This document shows positions 44,583 through 56,373 of a DNA stretch of 64,000 nt, one piece after another. A program made the translations under genes and the position numbers. The notes under the pieces are model-generated. The model was not told the origin of the DNA, ran no database searches, and worked only from the letters and a program-made list of their open reading frames with translations. Origin of the DNA: Pholiota molesta. Taxonomy: Eukaryota > Basidiomycota > Agaricomycetes > Agaricales > Strophariaceae. Location of the stretch: NCBI GenBank assembly GCA_014925825.1, contig JACGCK010000105.1, positions 62,001-126,000 of the forward strand, written 5' to 3'. The stretch's first letter is position 1. Every line of letters starts with the position of its first letter.

Positions 44583-45032
44583 CTACTGTCCCTTTGATTC
44601 CTCCTTTATCTCACCCAGACGGCACCGACCATGCTTCACCCACTCTGCCCAAAACGTTCTGGGATTATCCACATCTATCCATCCGCCCATGAGAACTGCA
44701 CTTTCACCCCAAAAATCCGACGAGCAGACACACGCACCATCGAAGCACGGCCAGACACCGGCCGTGCACACCTTGCGCGCGATGTCCAGCAGCGTCGCGT
44801 CCTCCGAGTCCGGCATCGGGGTCTGGGTCAGCGCCACCGCGTCGTTGCCGCCCTTCATCACAATGATGAGGTTGAGGTCCCCGTTGGGCTCGAAGCCGTT
44901 CGCGATGTACCTGTACGCGTCGCGCGCGATGCATCTGATGATGGCGGGTTTATAATCCGTAGGGTCCTCGCAGTTGAATAATTTGGCGATCTTGTCGCCA
45001 TCTAGCCTATACCCTTTGAGATAAAGAGGCAT
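44583..45032 (-). CDS. Unknown 149-residue protein (intact paralogue)
   Basis: A single open frame from MPLYLKGYRLDGDKIAKLFN at 45032 to a stop at 44583. No signal peptide or membrane span. Recognisable stretches are GDLNLIIVMKGGNDAVALTQ, ARKVCTAGVWPCFDG and MGGWIDVDNPRTFWAEWVKH. The paralogue at 14373-14877 shares about two thirds of positions by eye but is frameshifted. An AT-rich piece with a TTTTTATAC word (minus strand, 45060-45070) lies about 30-40 bases upstream of the start and could be a TATA box. The family appears to be an uncharacterised mushroom family; function unknown. Confidence 0.6.
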   Translation of the reverse strand: MPLYLKGYRLDGDKIAKLFNCEDPTDYKPAIIRCIARDAYRYIANGFEPNGDLNLIIVMKGGNDAVALTQTPMPDSEDATLLDIARKVCTAGVWPCFDGACVCSSDFWGESAVLMGGWIDVDNPRTFWAEWVKHGRCRLGEIKEESKGQ

Positions 45033-45317
45033 GTTTGACGATTCGTATAATATTTACTTCGTATAAAAAGGACTTGGGTGATATCGATGAACGTTGGTGT
45101 TGAAGAAAAGAATTGAACTCCGCTTGAAGGTAATACAGTATAATCAAGGCATAATCGTTATAAGCGACAAGCCAGGAGCAATTCTTGCCTCTCTCTTTCT
45201 TTCATCGACTTCACCATCGCAAATCTGCAATGAATTGCTTTCAAGGCAATCGATCTACCTATCGTGAAAAGGGTTCGCATTGCTAGGATCATAAATCCGT
45301 TAAGAACTATTGAAATT

Positions 45318-47731
45318 TTATAAACTAAGATCACTTACCTCAATATATCTTCTACTTATTTCAGCGATCCTCTTGTGTCCTGAGGTCGAGGAAACACTAT
45401 TTTTGAATTGAACGGTGTGCTCGTGCAGGAGTTTAACGAGATCCAGATCTATCCATGATTTCTCAAGGATTTCTCTGAACCAGTTGAGCTCCGGATCCTT
45501 GAGTGCTATTCGCATGGTTGGATCGGAGCCATCTAATTTATAGCGGACACCGAGGTCATCAAGCTTTTCAAATTTGATTCGATGATTCCTTTCGCCTGGT
45601 CTACAAGGCAGATGCGGTAAACACTCAATAATGTCATATCTAAAGTATATTGCTGCTTACTTTGCACAGATTACTTTGACTATTGCCTTCGCCAGAGCTG
45701 CATAGCGTCCACCATTTATGGAGAATTTTCCAGCTTTTGCCGTATCCTCGAGCAACGCCTTGATAGGAAGCCATTCGGCGTGATCAAACGAACGTATGTC
45801 CAATAAGCTTTTGTCGAGATCATTCAATTGTTTAAATTCTTCCGCTGATCGACTTGCACCATGAAGCAAAATATCGAAAATATCCTGGCCTTGTGGGTGT
45901 CCCATCAAAAGAATTGGAATATATGGTTGGAGAGATTGTGGATATCGAGCAATACGATTGAGGAAGAATGAATAAAAATCACTCTGCAAACGGGGGAAAA
46001 CATCATCTCGACTGCCTCCCTGCACAAAAATCATCTTGTTAGTCCATTAGTCCATGAATCAATACAAATTCTTGCTACTCGCCAGTCGTTCTAATATACA
46101 TTCCATGAAACCGCCCCAATCCGGAAAATATAGATCCACCTCGAAGTTCGAAAATCCTTCCAGTGTTGCCCTTAAATCGAAGTGTGCAAGGTCGTCCACT
46201 AACGCGTCGTTGGTAGATGAATGCGACTTGTTGCAATTATAAATGAACGCCTTTACTGCGAAGAAGGTTCTGATCCGCGATTGAGCACGATTTTCGATGA
46301 TCTTCAGCCAGCGCTGCCTGAGGTAAGCATATCCCTGGCCTTCATCAATGTAGTAGGAAAGCGAACGTGAACGGTCCTTCAAGAAGTCATGAATTGAGGC
46401 ATGGTAGATTCGTGGCAATTTGTTGTCGGTAGGTGGTGGAACAAGCAACAAGGCATGCATGTCGACTAAAGCCCTGCGGACATCGAATCCCAGTAGCTCT
46501 TCGACCTTATCAAAGTGAGGATCTCTGCAATATCGCTGCTACAAGCTCGCTCTAGCAATAGTAGGGTGAACACATTTAGCACCTTTTGAACATCAGCGAC
46601 GGAGCCTAGGATGAAACGATACAACGCATCGAGGAGCGCGAATGGCGTTTCGTTTCCTGCACTCGCCAAACCTATGATAATTTTCAGCCGATCCGTAGGG
46701 CTGTGGCGAGGAGATTCAATAAATTTGATTACAGTAGCGGCGAAAATAAACTGTCCAGAGGCTTTTGATACCAGCAGATCGACGTCACTTTCAGCCGGCC
46801 ATCGCTCGTGTAACAATGGGAAATGCTCTTGTTGGATGTCGTGGAATTCGGATTCGAAATAAATCTTGATGTCCTTGTCGGGCGTATACTTGTCGTCCAA
46901 GACCAGCGATTTCGCGAGCGAGCTGAGCGGAGTCTTGTTGAACGCCGTGCGTATTTCATATTCTGGGCGACTACCAATGAGGAAAATGATGGGGAAATTC
47001 CTCAACTCACTCATGGCCGCTCCGAGCACTTTGAGGAGCTCCGCTTGTGCCTTATCATTAGGTCCGCATTCGTCGACGCCGTCTACGACCACAAGCCTTG
47101 CGAGGCTATTGAATGGCACAGATTTCAAGGCTCGATGATCAGCACGCGCATTTGCGTCGAAAGCGAGCGGGAAAAGATTGATGGATCCTTCTCGATAGCC
47201 ATCAAGAGTGGGTCCGCCATTTCAGGAATGGATCTGGACAACTGGTATGCGAGAGTCGCGACGAAGTGAGCTAAAGTGTTTCGGCCGTTGGCTAAGCGCC
47301 CAAAAAAGAACGACGCCGCGAGGAGGCCCTCTTCTTCGCACGCCTCTGCGATGCTTTGAGCGATGGCCGTTTTCCCAGAGCCAGCTGGCCCATACAGCCA
47401 GGTGATAAATTGCTCTCGCACCCCGGGGTCTTTGATCCACTGCATGATGTCTTCACGGATGGCTACGCGCGTGCGCGGGTGGCATTTCGGAAGATCGCCT
47501 CGCTCAGCAGCGTCGTGAAAAGCGCCGGGAGCAATGTCGGCCAGCAGTCGCTTTAGTCCTGAATGGACACTTGAATTGAGGGGTGCGCATGACCATGATG
47601 ACTGGCTTACCAGGGCGCTCTGTCGTATTGATGGTTAAATTGCCAGCCACATTTGCGAATGTTCCACCGTAGATGATAGGGTTTTGGGCACTAGCGAGGA
47701 TATGCTGGTTGCTTTCTGACGCCGTGTTCAT
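45318..47731 (-). pseudogene. Second NACHT-domain gene, disrupted by frameshifts
   Basis: The start at 47731 reads MNTASESNQHILASAQNPII and YGGTFANVAGNLTIN, matching the N-terminal motif of the first NACHT gene. After an intron (about 47560-47612) come LPKCHPRTRVAI and the P-loop GPAGSGKTAIAQSIAEAC (about 47350-47400). The frame ends at VLIIEP (47125). The continuation KSVPFNSLARLVVVDGVDEC (Walker B) is in the next frame, as if one base were missing at the equivalent of IEPLK. A second shift is near 46525, where a run toward ACSSDIA changes into DPHFDKVEELLGFDVRRALV. Downstream exons (46460-46059, 46034-45657, 45560-45320) are open and parallel those of the first gene. Sequencing error is possible for either indel, but two together make a broken gene more likely. 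Confidence 0.7.
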
Positions 47732-47759
47732 AGTGTCGCAAGGAAAACCAAGTATGCGG

Positions 47760-48590
47760 GTCGAAAACCGGGCACACTTTCAGAGATGAGCGCTGAGCTT
47801 TATCTAAACCATGAACTAAATTTAGGATCAGGCAGTGTCCTTACGCACCGCTTTGCAGTCATATATATACGGACAGCCAATTCATATGAATTATTGCAGT
47901 ATCGCATAGCAAATTCAATTGACATAACCAATTATACGACTCACAGCTACAGAAAACAACTGGTAACCACCAAAGCCAAATGAGTCCCTTTATTGACCAA
48001 ACCGTCGTTGATGAAGACGATCAATTTCTACGCCCAGCACAAGAAAGCTGTGATGAAGCGCTGCGCCGGAGGCGAACTATGAAGACTCCTTCCAGATGAG
48101 CAGAGTATCGCAAGCACTGGACGTATTCACTGCGCATGCGATGATGCCGGAGAATATGTTCTGCATCTCGAGGGCGAGATTCTCGACGCCGAGCTTCGAT
48201 TCCGGGATGGTAGCACGTCAGATCTACGATAAAGGTCAATATGTAAACATGTAGGTTGTGGGAATGAGACACTCAAAACGCACCTGATCGATGAGGAAAA
48301 TATCAAGAGATCCATGACATTATTCCAGAGCTCAAGCTTGAACAGCTCTCAACGTCGCCCCAGACGCAGAAACCCAGAAAAATAGGGCAGCACCGCTCTG
48401 TAATGTGACAATGACCAGGCTCCATCAACGCATATTCGCAAGCCCACACAGATAAGATCACGAGAATACATAGCATAGCGGTGCATATATCAACAGCTGC
48501 GACAAACGGCCAACAGCGATAAGGCGAGAAGGGAAGCGCGCCTGTCTTCCGTATTTGCTCATCCCCGCCCCGCTCGCCAGATCGTAACTG
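47760..48590. other. Intergenic upstream of the second NACHT gene
   Basis: 47770-48000 is AT-rich and probably promoter. At 48020-48315 the minus strand has a possible intron (about 48242-48300) between two short open pieces, but no recognisable protein. Confidence 0.3.
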
Positions 48591-49060
48591 TGATCAATTC
48601 AGAACAACCAGACAAGGGAAGCAATACCCAGAACGCTAGACGTCGCGAGAGACAAGCTCGGGCCCGTGGTAGATCCCTCGACTCGCGTCGCGATCAGCAG
48701 CAGCATCGTCGAGAGACAGAGGAAGGAGCAGCGCCCATGGTGTCCCTGCACCCGGACTACCTGCGCGCTATACACAGTCAGCGACGCGCGCCTAGCCCCT
48801 CGACTTTGCTTCGCGGTCACCTTCATCACCCTCCCGCGACAGAGGCAGCACCTGGACACATAGATCACCAACAACCTTGACAAAAGAGTCGGGCCCTCAG
48901 GGGCCCAACACCCTCCCTGATGTGAGTGAAATGCGATCCAACCCTTCAAAGATAGTCTGACCATCGTGCTAGGGGTTCAGTGGTAGGCTTTCAGACCAGG
49001 ATGGCCTGTTTAGGCTGGAGATGGCCCCTGACATGCTTTATTCGGCAGGGTAAGGAGTTG
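48590..49060. repeat. Repeat pair member b (partner at 4.6-5.06 kb)
   Basis: 48870-48970 aligns with 4727-4835. The minus strand encodes a hydrophobic piece (SLTVYSAQVV and CSFLCLSTMLLLIATRV) resembling a membrane helix of mushroom multi-span proteins, but the frame is broken on both sides. Probably a gene relic. Confidence 0.4.
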
Positions 49061-49549
49061 AGCGCTATTGAACATTTCAGTATCAGGCTGATTTTCACGA
49101 TAGGTTTACGCGCCCATATGGCGGAATGAATTACCATGACCCACCAAGGCAGAGCCCCAGAAAGAAGGAGACGCAGAGCAAGAGTTGTATGTCTAACCCA
49201 GTTGTACCTGGAAAAAAGTAGGGCTGAGCATTATGCTACGTATATAAATCACGATAATGTAGCACTTGCCAGCGCAGCAGACCCGTCGCAAGCACCCACA
49301 GTGCATCCAATCCCCAACTTCGTCGGCAGTTCCACACGCTACGTCGCCGAGTATGCACTCGGATGACCATCTTCAGCTCCAACACTGGAGCTTCCACTTC
49401 GACATCGTCGTCATCGGCGCTCGCTTCTGGCTCCGCGCCATCCTCCCAGCCATCTGCAGAATAATCCATCAGTGCGGGCTCCCATGGGGCGCCAGCGAGT
49501 GGCGGCGGCGGCGGCCAGGGTGAAGCTGACGAGGAAGCAAACGGGTACG

Positions 49550-51080
49550 GACGAGGATGTCACGGCCGCAGAACGACGAGGATGATGAGGGTGAATCTGA
49601 AAACCATAAAGATGTAGCGAATCAAGAGGATTCCACATCTTCGGTAGGTGAGGGCTCGACACCGATGATGGCGTCGAGCGGCGCATTTCCGCCATCGTCA
49701 TCATCTGAACTGGCGGGTTATATCCAGAAGTCAATGTCTGGATTCATGGAGAACAAATATGAGGCCTCACCGACATGGCTTCCCAAGACGTCGTCGTCAT
49801 TGTCATCGTCGCCGCCGCCACCACAGTCGCTCTCAGATCCCATGTCCTCGTCGTGGCAAAATATCTTGTAGCCATTATCGACCTCGAATATGCCGTTTCC
49901 GTCATCAAGCACTTTACCCTCCATATTGATTGCGTCGAACGGCGCATTACCGTCGTCGTCATCGGAACAGGCTGATGATACGTAGATATCAATACCTAGA
50001 TTCGCGACGAACACATATCAGAGCTTACCGTGGTCCGTCAAGGTTCCCCGACACGACGTCGTCGTCATTGTCGCCGCCGCCACCGTCATTCGCTGGCACC
50101 CGATGGGACTCCGCACTGGAGCACCATCCTGCAGAAAAACAGAAAGCTCCAACGTCTTGGGTGGGTGAGAGGTCGACACGGCTGATTGCGTCGTGTGGCG
50201 CGTTTTTGTCATTATCATCATTGGGAATGGCTTGTCATAATCAGATTTCAATGTCTGGATTCACGGCCAATGGATACCAGGAGTACACACCGACATTCTA
50301 CCCCGAGCCAGCATCGCCGCCGTTGTCGCCGCCATCACCGTCGCTCTCAGATTACACGTCCTTGTCGTGGCCAAATGCCCTGCCGTCGTCATCGACGTCG
50401 AATACCATGTTGTCACTGGGATCCACTGCCATCACCTCATCACCCTTACCACAGCCAGCTAGCTATGCTCCGACGTCAACCCCCGATATACAACAGCCAC
50501 AAACGGGGGTTACTTACCAGTCATATCCTCCAATACATCGTCGCTGCCTCCGCCGTCGTCGACCTTGAATACGACAGTACCATTCCCATTCGAACCCAAT
50601 GGAACCAGCCCCGTCGCACCATCAGAATACATGCGCAACGACGCCGAATCGCACTGAGGACTTGGTTGCTCCAGGCGCGCTGTCACGAGCGCGTAACGAG
50701 GAAGAACTAGAGCTACAATCGGCTCAGCAATATGACAGCGCTGACGTTACTGACATTCACTCACCCTCTACTACCTCTGACGGCGGGGCATCGCCACCCT
50801 CCAACATCGTCGTCGTCGTCGTCCCCCTCAACATGCCGCCGCTCCCACCGACACGTCCTCATCAAGCGCACCAGCGGAGCTACCAGATAGTCGTGCTCCG
50901 TTTCTATGGCTGGCGCGGAATATCAGTCCCGCAGCCTTCCAGTGGCTGATCAGCCAGTTGATCTTCGTGTTACCCCGGTCCACTGCCGCCAGCATTCAGA
51001 TGGTCCGCGAAGCGGCGCAGAGACACGGCATCGCCCCAGAAGACGTCGACGAGTTCCTGGAGAGGGCGTTCAGGGGCGAT
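49550..51080 (+). pseudogene. Degenerate Ser/Pro-rich gene with tandem duplication
   Basis: Two stretches (49618-49870 and 50150-50400) are diverged tandem copies. Each reads TSxVGExSTxxIAS-GAF, then a MSGFxxNxY word, then a Ser/Pro-rich run ending LSD...SW-N. The first copy has an in-frame stop (after SWQNIL) before similarity continues. Further on, EDLVAPGALSRARNEEELEL (about 50655-50715) and, in another frame, FLWLARNISPAAFQWLISQL and REAAQRHGIAPEDVDEFLER (50905-51070) look like real protein. The changes of frame suggest a broken gene, though unrecognised introns could account for some. In the first copy the minus strand is also open and Asp-rich, so the coding strand is not fully certain. 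Family not recognised. Confidence 0.4.
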
Positions 51081-51179
51081 TCTATACCAGGTGCGTCCAT
51101 CGCCTTGCAAGTTCCATTCGATATTGGTCGTTGGACTTTCTCCGTGAATAGGGCATGGATTGGATTATGGCCAGTCACT

Positions 51180-54100
51180 AGTCAGTCGTTGTGGGGCCTT
51201 GGTGGGGGCAGGTGGGGGCCATGAAGCAGCAGGGAATCGTGCGCAAGCCTGCGCAAGCCTGCGCAAGCGGGCTTTCGATGGAATGGACCACGTGCGTATT
51301 TGTTTCTATTTTGCTAAGGCGTTGCGTGTCGTTCCTTCAACGGCATTTTCAACCTTCACTCAAACCTAGTTCCTTCCCCTCTATCTTACGTGCTGATACA
51401 GCACGCTTCACCGACATATGTGGATCATGTTCCTCGATCTTGATTATCAGAGACGCGACTTTATCTGACCGGCTGAGCTAATGACACACAACATTCCCAC
51501 TAAGTATTATGGGACTGCTTTTTTTCGACTTCGTGATGCTCTGCTCTTTATCTGAAGTAAATCGAACACAATGGTAACCTTTATATTGATTTCTATCGAA
51601 TATTCGAGAGAAATGTTGCGTTTACGAATCCTTCAAATGCATTTGTACGTCAAGTTCAACCATTTTCCTACTGTAACTGAGCGCTTATTAGCTACGTATA
51701 TAACTATATCTTTATTCTAGCCATCTGCCGGACACGACAATTTGGCACCAAAACTTCTGAAATATAAGAAGTCCCACCACAATATTTGCGGAACATTGCC
51801 GGCGTGTCAGTCAAGAAGATGTTGGCGTTGGCGAGTCAGTTCGCACTTATAACGGTCAATATTTCTTTGTCTTTATACAGGACATGCCAACTCTTCATTC
51901 TCCTTGACAGATATAGTGTGTACGTGCATCAAGGCTTTTCTACCATTCATCATAGTTGTCGGATAGGACAAATGTGATGCCTTATCTATAGCGAGGTACG
52001 TTATCAGATATCTGATACTTTCACAATCTTGGACTAAACATCGCCGTTCATCAAGATACAGATGGGTCCCCTTAACACGAATGTAGCTCGAAGCCGCAAC
52101 AAGCATCAGATACCTATCGCATCTCCGCTGATGTGAGTCCCTCCTAATTTCTAAACAGCCTCATCCTCGGATCTCGATCCCAGCCAGGTTTAGAAGCTCA
52201 CCCAAGCTAAGCTACGGGCACCGTAAGCAGCTGACCACCCCGAGCAGACAGATTTAGCCCAAACGCATGCCACCCAGATCCACTGCCTCAAAACGGCGAA
52301 AATCCTACTGGGTGCTAAGGAAACCAGCCTCGACCACGCCCCCACGCTCACGAGAGCCGAGAAGAAGGTGAGTGGTAATTTAGATATGCCGCGGGGTATA
52401 ACGAAATCTGCCTGTGCTAAAAACCCTAAAAAGTTGTAGAAGGGACTTGCGCTCTTGCCGTGAAAGTAACCGCCGGGTTTTTTCCATCACGTCGATAGGG
52501 ATGCATTCGTCGTCCTTCGTGGTGCCGAGCCCTAATGCTCAGTACGGGAGCTTCGAGTCCTTAGCTTCGCCTCTAATGTACGGATACTTTGATTGACTGT
52601 TGAACCGGCCTCGTAGGTCGTATTCATTTCCGGTCTTTTATCACAGTTTCAGTTTCCGCGTATCTGCTGCATGTATAGCTGAACCTTCCTGTCTAAAACC
52701 TCAATTCTTACCTATCGTAGGCTAGGCTATTACGACGAATACTGAGCTCATACAGCGGCACCCGGATAGTCAACGCTCGGTGATAATGCTTATCTTCACG
52801 GATATACCCCGTAGCATTTTACTTCGCTGTCAACTTGGACACAGCGCCACTAAGACAGAGCCTCGTGGAGCGCGGTTTACTTCACAAGAAGTGTAGAAGC
52901 AGAAAATCCTGCCCCTCAGGAATCGATGTATTTTGCTCTGCCAGAGAACCCAGCTATGTCTTCTTTAATTTATTAAACTTAACTTAAATGCTTTCTCGAC
53001 AATCGTACTGTTGAGATTTCCTCTGATTTCCTCAAATCTACTGCTCCGTGCCATCTCTCGGCACTTCAGATCTACTCTGGACACCCGCTACATCCTAAAG
53101 CGCATAAGGTCCGAGACTCCGAGCCGGCTGTGCGTGTGAGATGGGCTCTATCATCGAACAACGTTACGCCTTACAAAGTATTAGCGGATGCTTCTCCATA
53201 TGACTCCTCACGCTCTCGACCTCCTCGATGAGCGCGTCTTTGATGCCAACCGCCCAATAGTATTCCCTCCTATCACCCTCTATCATAGTTGAGTCTAAAA
53301 TTATCAAACCCCGCGGCAAACACCAAGCAAATACAGACCCTAAAAACATATTGTATGTTCTTGCTATTCCGCTCACTCACCTGTCGTGAAATCCGACACC
53401 GCTACACCAATTCCAAACATCTACAACATCCCACGGACCGCCAACAGCGGAAGGTGCCCTCGACCGTGGTCGAAATTTTGATGGACGGTTATAAGTAAGA
53501 CGAAATAGCTATCACAACGTTATCGCCGCCGTATTGAGCAATAACCTAACTCCGGACGTGGCGTTCGACGGATGCAAACCTATGACTGAGGTGTTTGTCA
53601 CGGACCGCTGATCATCGTGGACTTCGCCTTCAGGGCGTATACAATATGTTTTAATGAAACAGAACTGAAGACATAAGAATGTACCTGCATTGATTTCCAT
53701 TGTCCTTACTTTTCGTTCATCTCTCGCTGATTGACATGGCTCTTCGTAGCTTTAGGCCTCAGGAGCTCATTGGACTGCGACTCCGCATAAAACTTGATTG
53801 AGACGTACCTTGGAACTTCGGTCCCACCTTATCTTCGACGACGACTTACTAGGCGCGTTGATGCGGACGCCGGGGGCTTGAGTAGATTGAGAGCAAGGCA
53901 GACCGGTATTAAACGTGTGCAGTGCTGCCGTGATCATGTTCCTGCAAGCTCCCGTCTGTCATTCAGCATATTGTGTTCCTACGGTGCTTATCGCGTTCAT
54001 CAGCCCATCACGCAGCGCTATTATCCTGTGGATCTGTATTTCAATTTGTATAGGGCGAACATGCGTCGACGAAGCGTCGACGACTGGGTTCTGCGGGTCG

Positions 54101-55130
54101 ACATATGACAGTCATGTACTTTCGAAGTAACTCAATTCCGCATTAATTGCCCATCTAGGCACAAACCTTCACTATCGCAGACGGATGACATACCAGTGTG
54201 CGACACATGTGAACACGGTGAAATGCCTAATACTAACAGATCAGCTGTGACATATATACGCGCCGACCATGACAGGCAGTACGTCGAGCGTTATAACGGG
54301 ACTCGACCTCCTCCGATTCAAGGGAAGGGTGGTCTGGGCAGAGGTCGGGATTCCGGATAGAAAACGGAATCGTTATGAGACAAATTTTTGACACGAATAA
54401 CCACGATCCAGTAGACTAAGATAAGAGGCTGGATTGAGGCTGGATACACATGCCCAAAATCAGATTTTTTCGATTATCATATCAGTCCCAAATCGTGCTC
54501 TTCTGCTTTTTTGATTACCCTCGCTACAAATAAATCTGTCGGAGTCTTGCGTTTTATCTATATGTAACTATACCCCAAGTACATCATTTCTATAACATAT
54601 TCCAGGAATCATCTAGACAATGACAGAGCGCATTGGGATCAGGATGAACTATTACATCCGTGGCGAGATCACTGACGCCGACCATCGAATCCATCGCTAT
54701 ATTTTCCCGCCTTCGTACGCAGTCAAAGAGATACATATTGTATAGCTGCTTCCGAAGAGAGTAGACGCAAGGAAGCTTTGAAGCTCACTGCCTCTGCGGT
54801 CCACTGAATGGCTGGATGTTCATTCAAGCGTTCTGGTCGAGTGACACGGGTACTGGTCTAACAATTGATTCGCGTATTATTTGACGTTTGGTGGGCGGAC
54901 ATAATTATTACGCGCAATGTTTTCCGAGTAAGGGTATAGCTTCGAGTCACGAAGCTTCATGTCCAGTGTCAGAGAATTTAATTGATAATAGTGATGTTGT
55001 TATCTCATGACAATGGCTAGTCGAGAAATTGTTCCAAGAAGATTAACAATTACTAGGTAGGCTTTCCAAAATTAAAGTATCGTTTCTCCAACCTAAGTCA
55101 CTCTGAGCCTCTCTGGTCTCACAGAAAAAA
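51180..55130. other. Four-kb gene desert with fragments
   Basis: A short triplicated word (gcgcaagcct, three times at 51240-51265) opens the stretch. 51500-53100 is AT-rich with no coding frame. 53164-53376 on the minus strand reads PRGLIILDSTMIEGDRREYY and KDALIEEVESVRSHMEKHPL after a possible small intron. That looks like a piece of a real protein, but it is isolated and unrecognised. 53400-55100 shows nothing supportable. Confidence 0.4.
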
Positions 55131-55139
55131 GGGTTCAAT

Positions 55140-55574
55140 TCATTGAGTGTAATGAAAGAATACATCGTCAATACAATCATGGTAGAAATGTTGAAAAGTT
55201 GCTTGAATTATGTACACCGGAAGAATGAAATCAAAGTTCCGTCGTCCTAGGATATCTACATAGCACATCTCCGTGCTACTATTTCCATCGAGCACAGAGT
55301 ATGTATTTACCGGAAGCCATGGCACCCATTGAAATGGATGATGAGGAGGACGTGACCCAAGGTGTGTTGACCGTGAGAACATGTCGGTCAGAAGCTGACA
55401 GGATTGGCCCTGGTTCTGTTCGCTCTCATGTGGCACTTTCATTGCTACTCTCAGGTTCTGGAGGATTGCCCAGTCGTCCTTCGCAGCTTCTCCGCACATA
55501 ACTGCCCATATCGTTCCTTCGACGTGAATCCAGAGTCGCCCAGTCGCACCGCGGCCATCTGCGCGCAAATTCAT
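55140..55574 (-). CDS. Possible small gene or exon, unknown
   Basis: A 144-residue frame (MNLRADGRGATGRLWIHVEG ... DDVFFHYTQ) that I do not recognise. It has a reasonably mixed amino-acid composition and no repeats. No partner exon or promoter could be found and no paralogue exists in the window. It might be a chance frame. Confidence 0.25.
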   Translation of the reverse strand: MNLRADGRGATGRLWIHVEGTIWAVMCGEAAKDDWAILQNLRVAMKVPHESEQNQGQSCQLLTDMFSRSTHLGSRPPHHPFQWVPWLPVNTYSVLDGNSSTEMCYVDILGRRNFDFILPVYIIQATFQHFYHDCIDDVFFHYTQ

Positions 55575-56291
55575 CTACCACACGCTGATATCGGATGGAC
55601 GTGAACGCTGGCATGCCGGTACAGTCACCTGTAGCGGAAAGATCAACCGTCTTCTGATAACATTAGCTGTGTTATTTTTGAGCTTGTCCATGTCAGTTTT
55701 GATTACTGATATAGATTGGGTTCTTGATTTTTGGCACGTCCCAGACGAAGGATCATCTTACGGAGATTGATAGTCAAGATCCTTAATCGCTGGCGCCACC
55801 CTTCGATAATCCTGTGACCGCGATGACCTTTCATCCAATGCTGTACCGCACTGTATACACGCGTGCGATCCTAGGAAGAAGTCTCTTATCTGCCCACTTG
55901 AATAAATTTACACGTGATGGAGCTCTCCGCAAGGTCTGGACGCGCGGATTTTGGGACAAAGGCGCCGCTCTTCCAGCGCTTACCTTACTACTCCGACTTT
56001 ACAGGGTCAGCCATCGCGTAGGATCTCGTAACTGGACCTCTGCCGCGTCCTAAGCCGGCATGAATGAGACAATGAAGGTATGGTTCCTACCTTCCTTGCG
56101 AAAAGGTTATTAACGTCGAGGAACCAGATGCATAACCCTTCCGAATCAAGTTCTTCCTATACCCGATCAACGTTTTGCGTACCTGCCTGCCATTTGCAAA
56201 CCTCACGGAAGCATGAAACGGACGGCAGTGACTTGTCAATCCCAGGATATGTACGGCGCCTGCAGGCAGATGAAAGGGTCTGGGAAGGAAA

Positions 56292-56300
56292 TTTATAAAA
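56292..56300 (+). promoter_or_regulatory. TATA box of fruit-body-type gene 1
   Basis: tttataaaa followed by gcc, 74 bases before the start codon. The same TATAAAA-(G/A)-CC word sits 53 and 79 bases before the starts of genes 2 and 3. Confidence 0.75.
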
Positions 56301-56373
56301 GCCTTCGCTAAGCGACCCCAGAAGGCAGGACCAAGTTCTCCCCTTGCGTACTCCCCCTTATTCCCAATCCACA

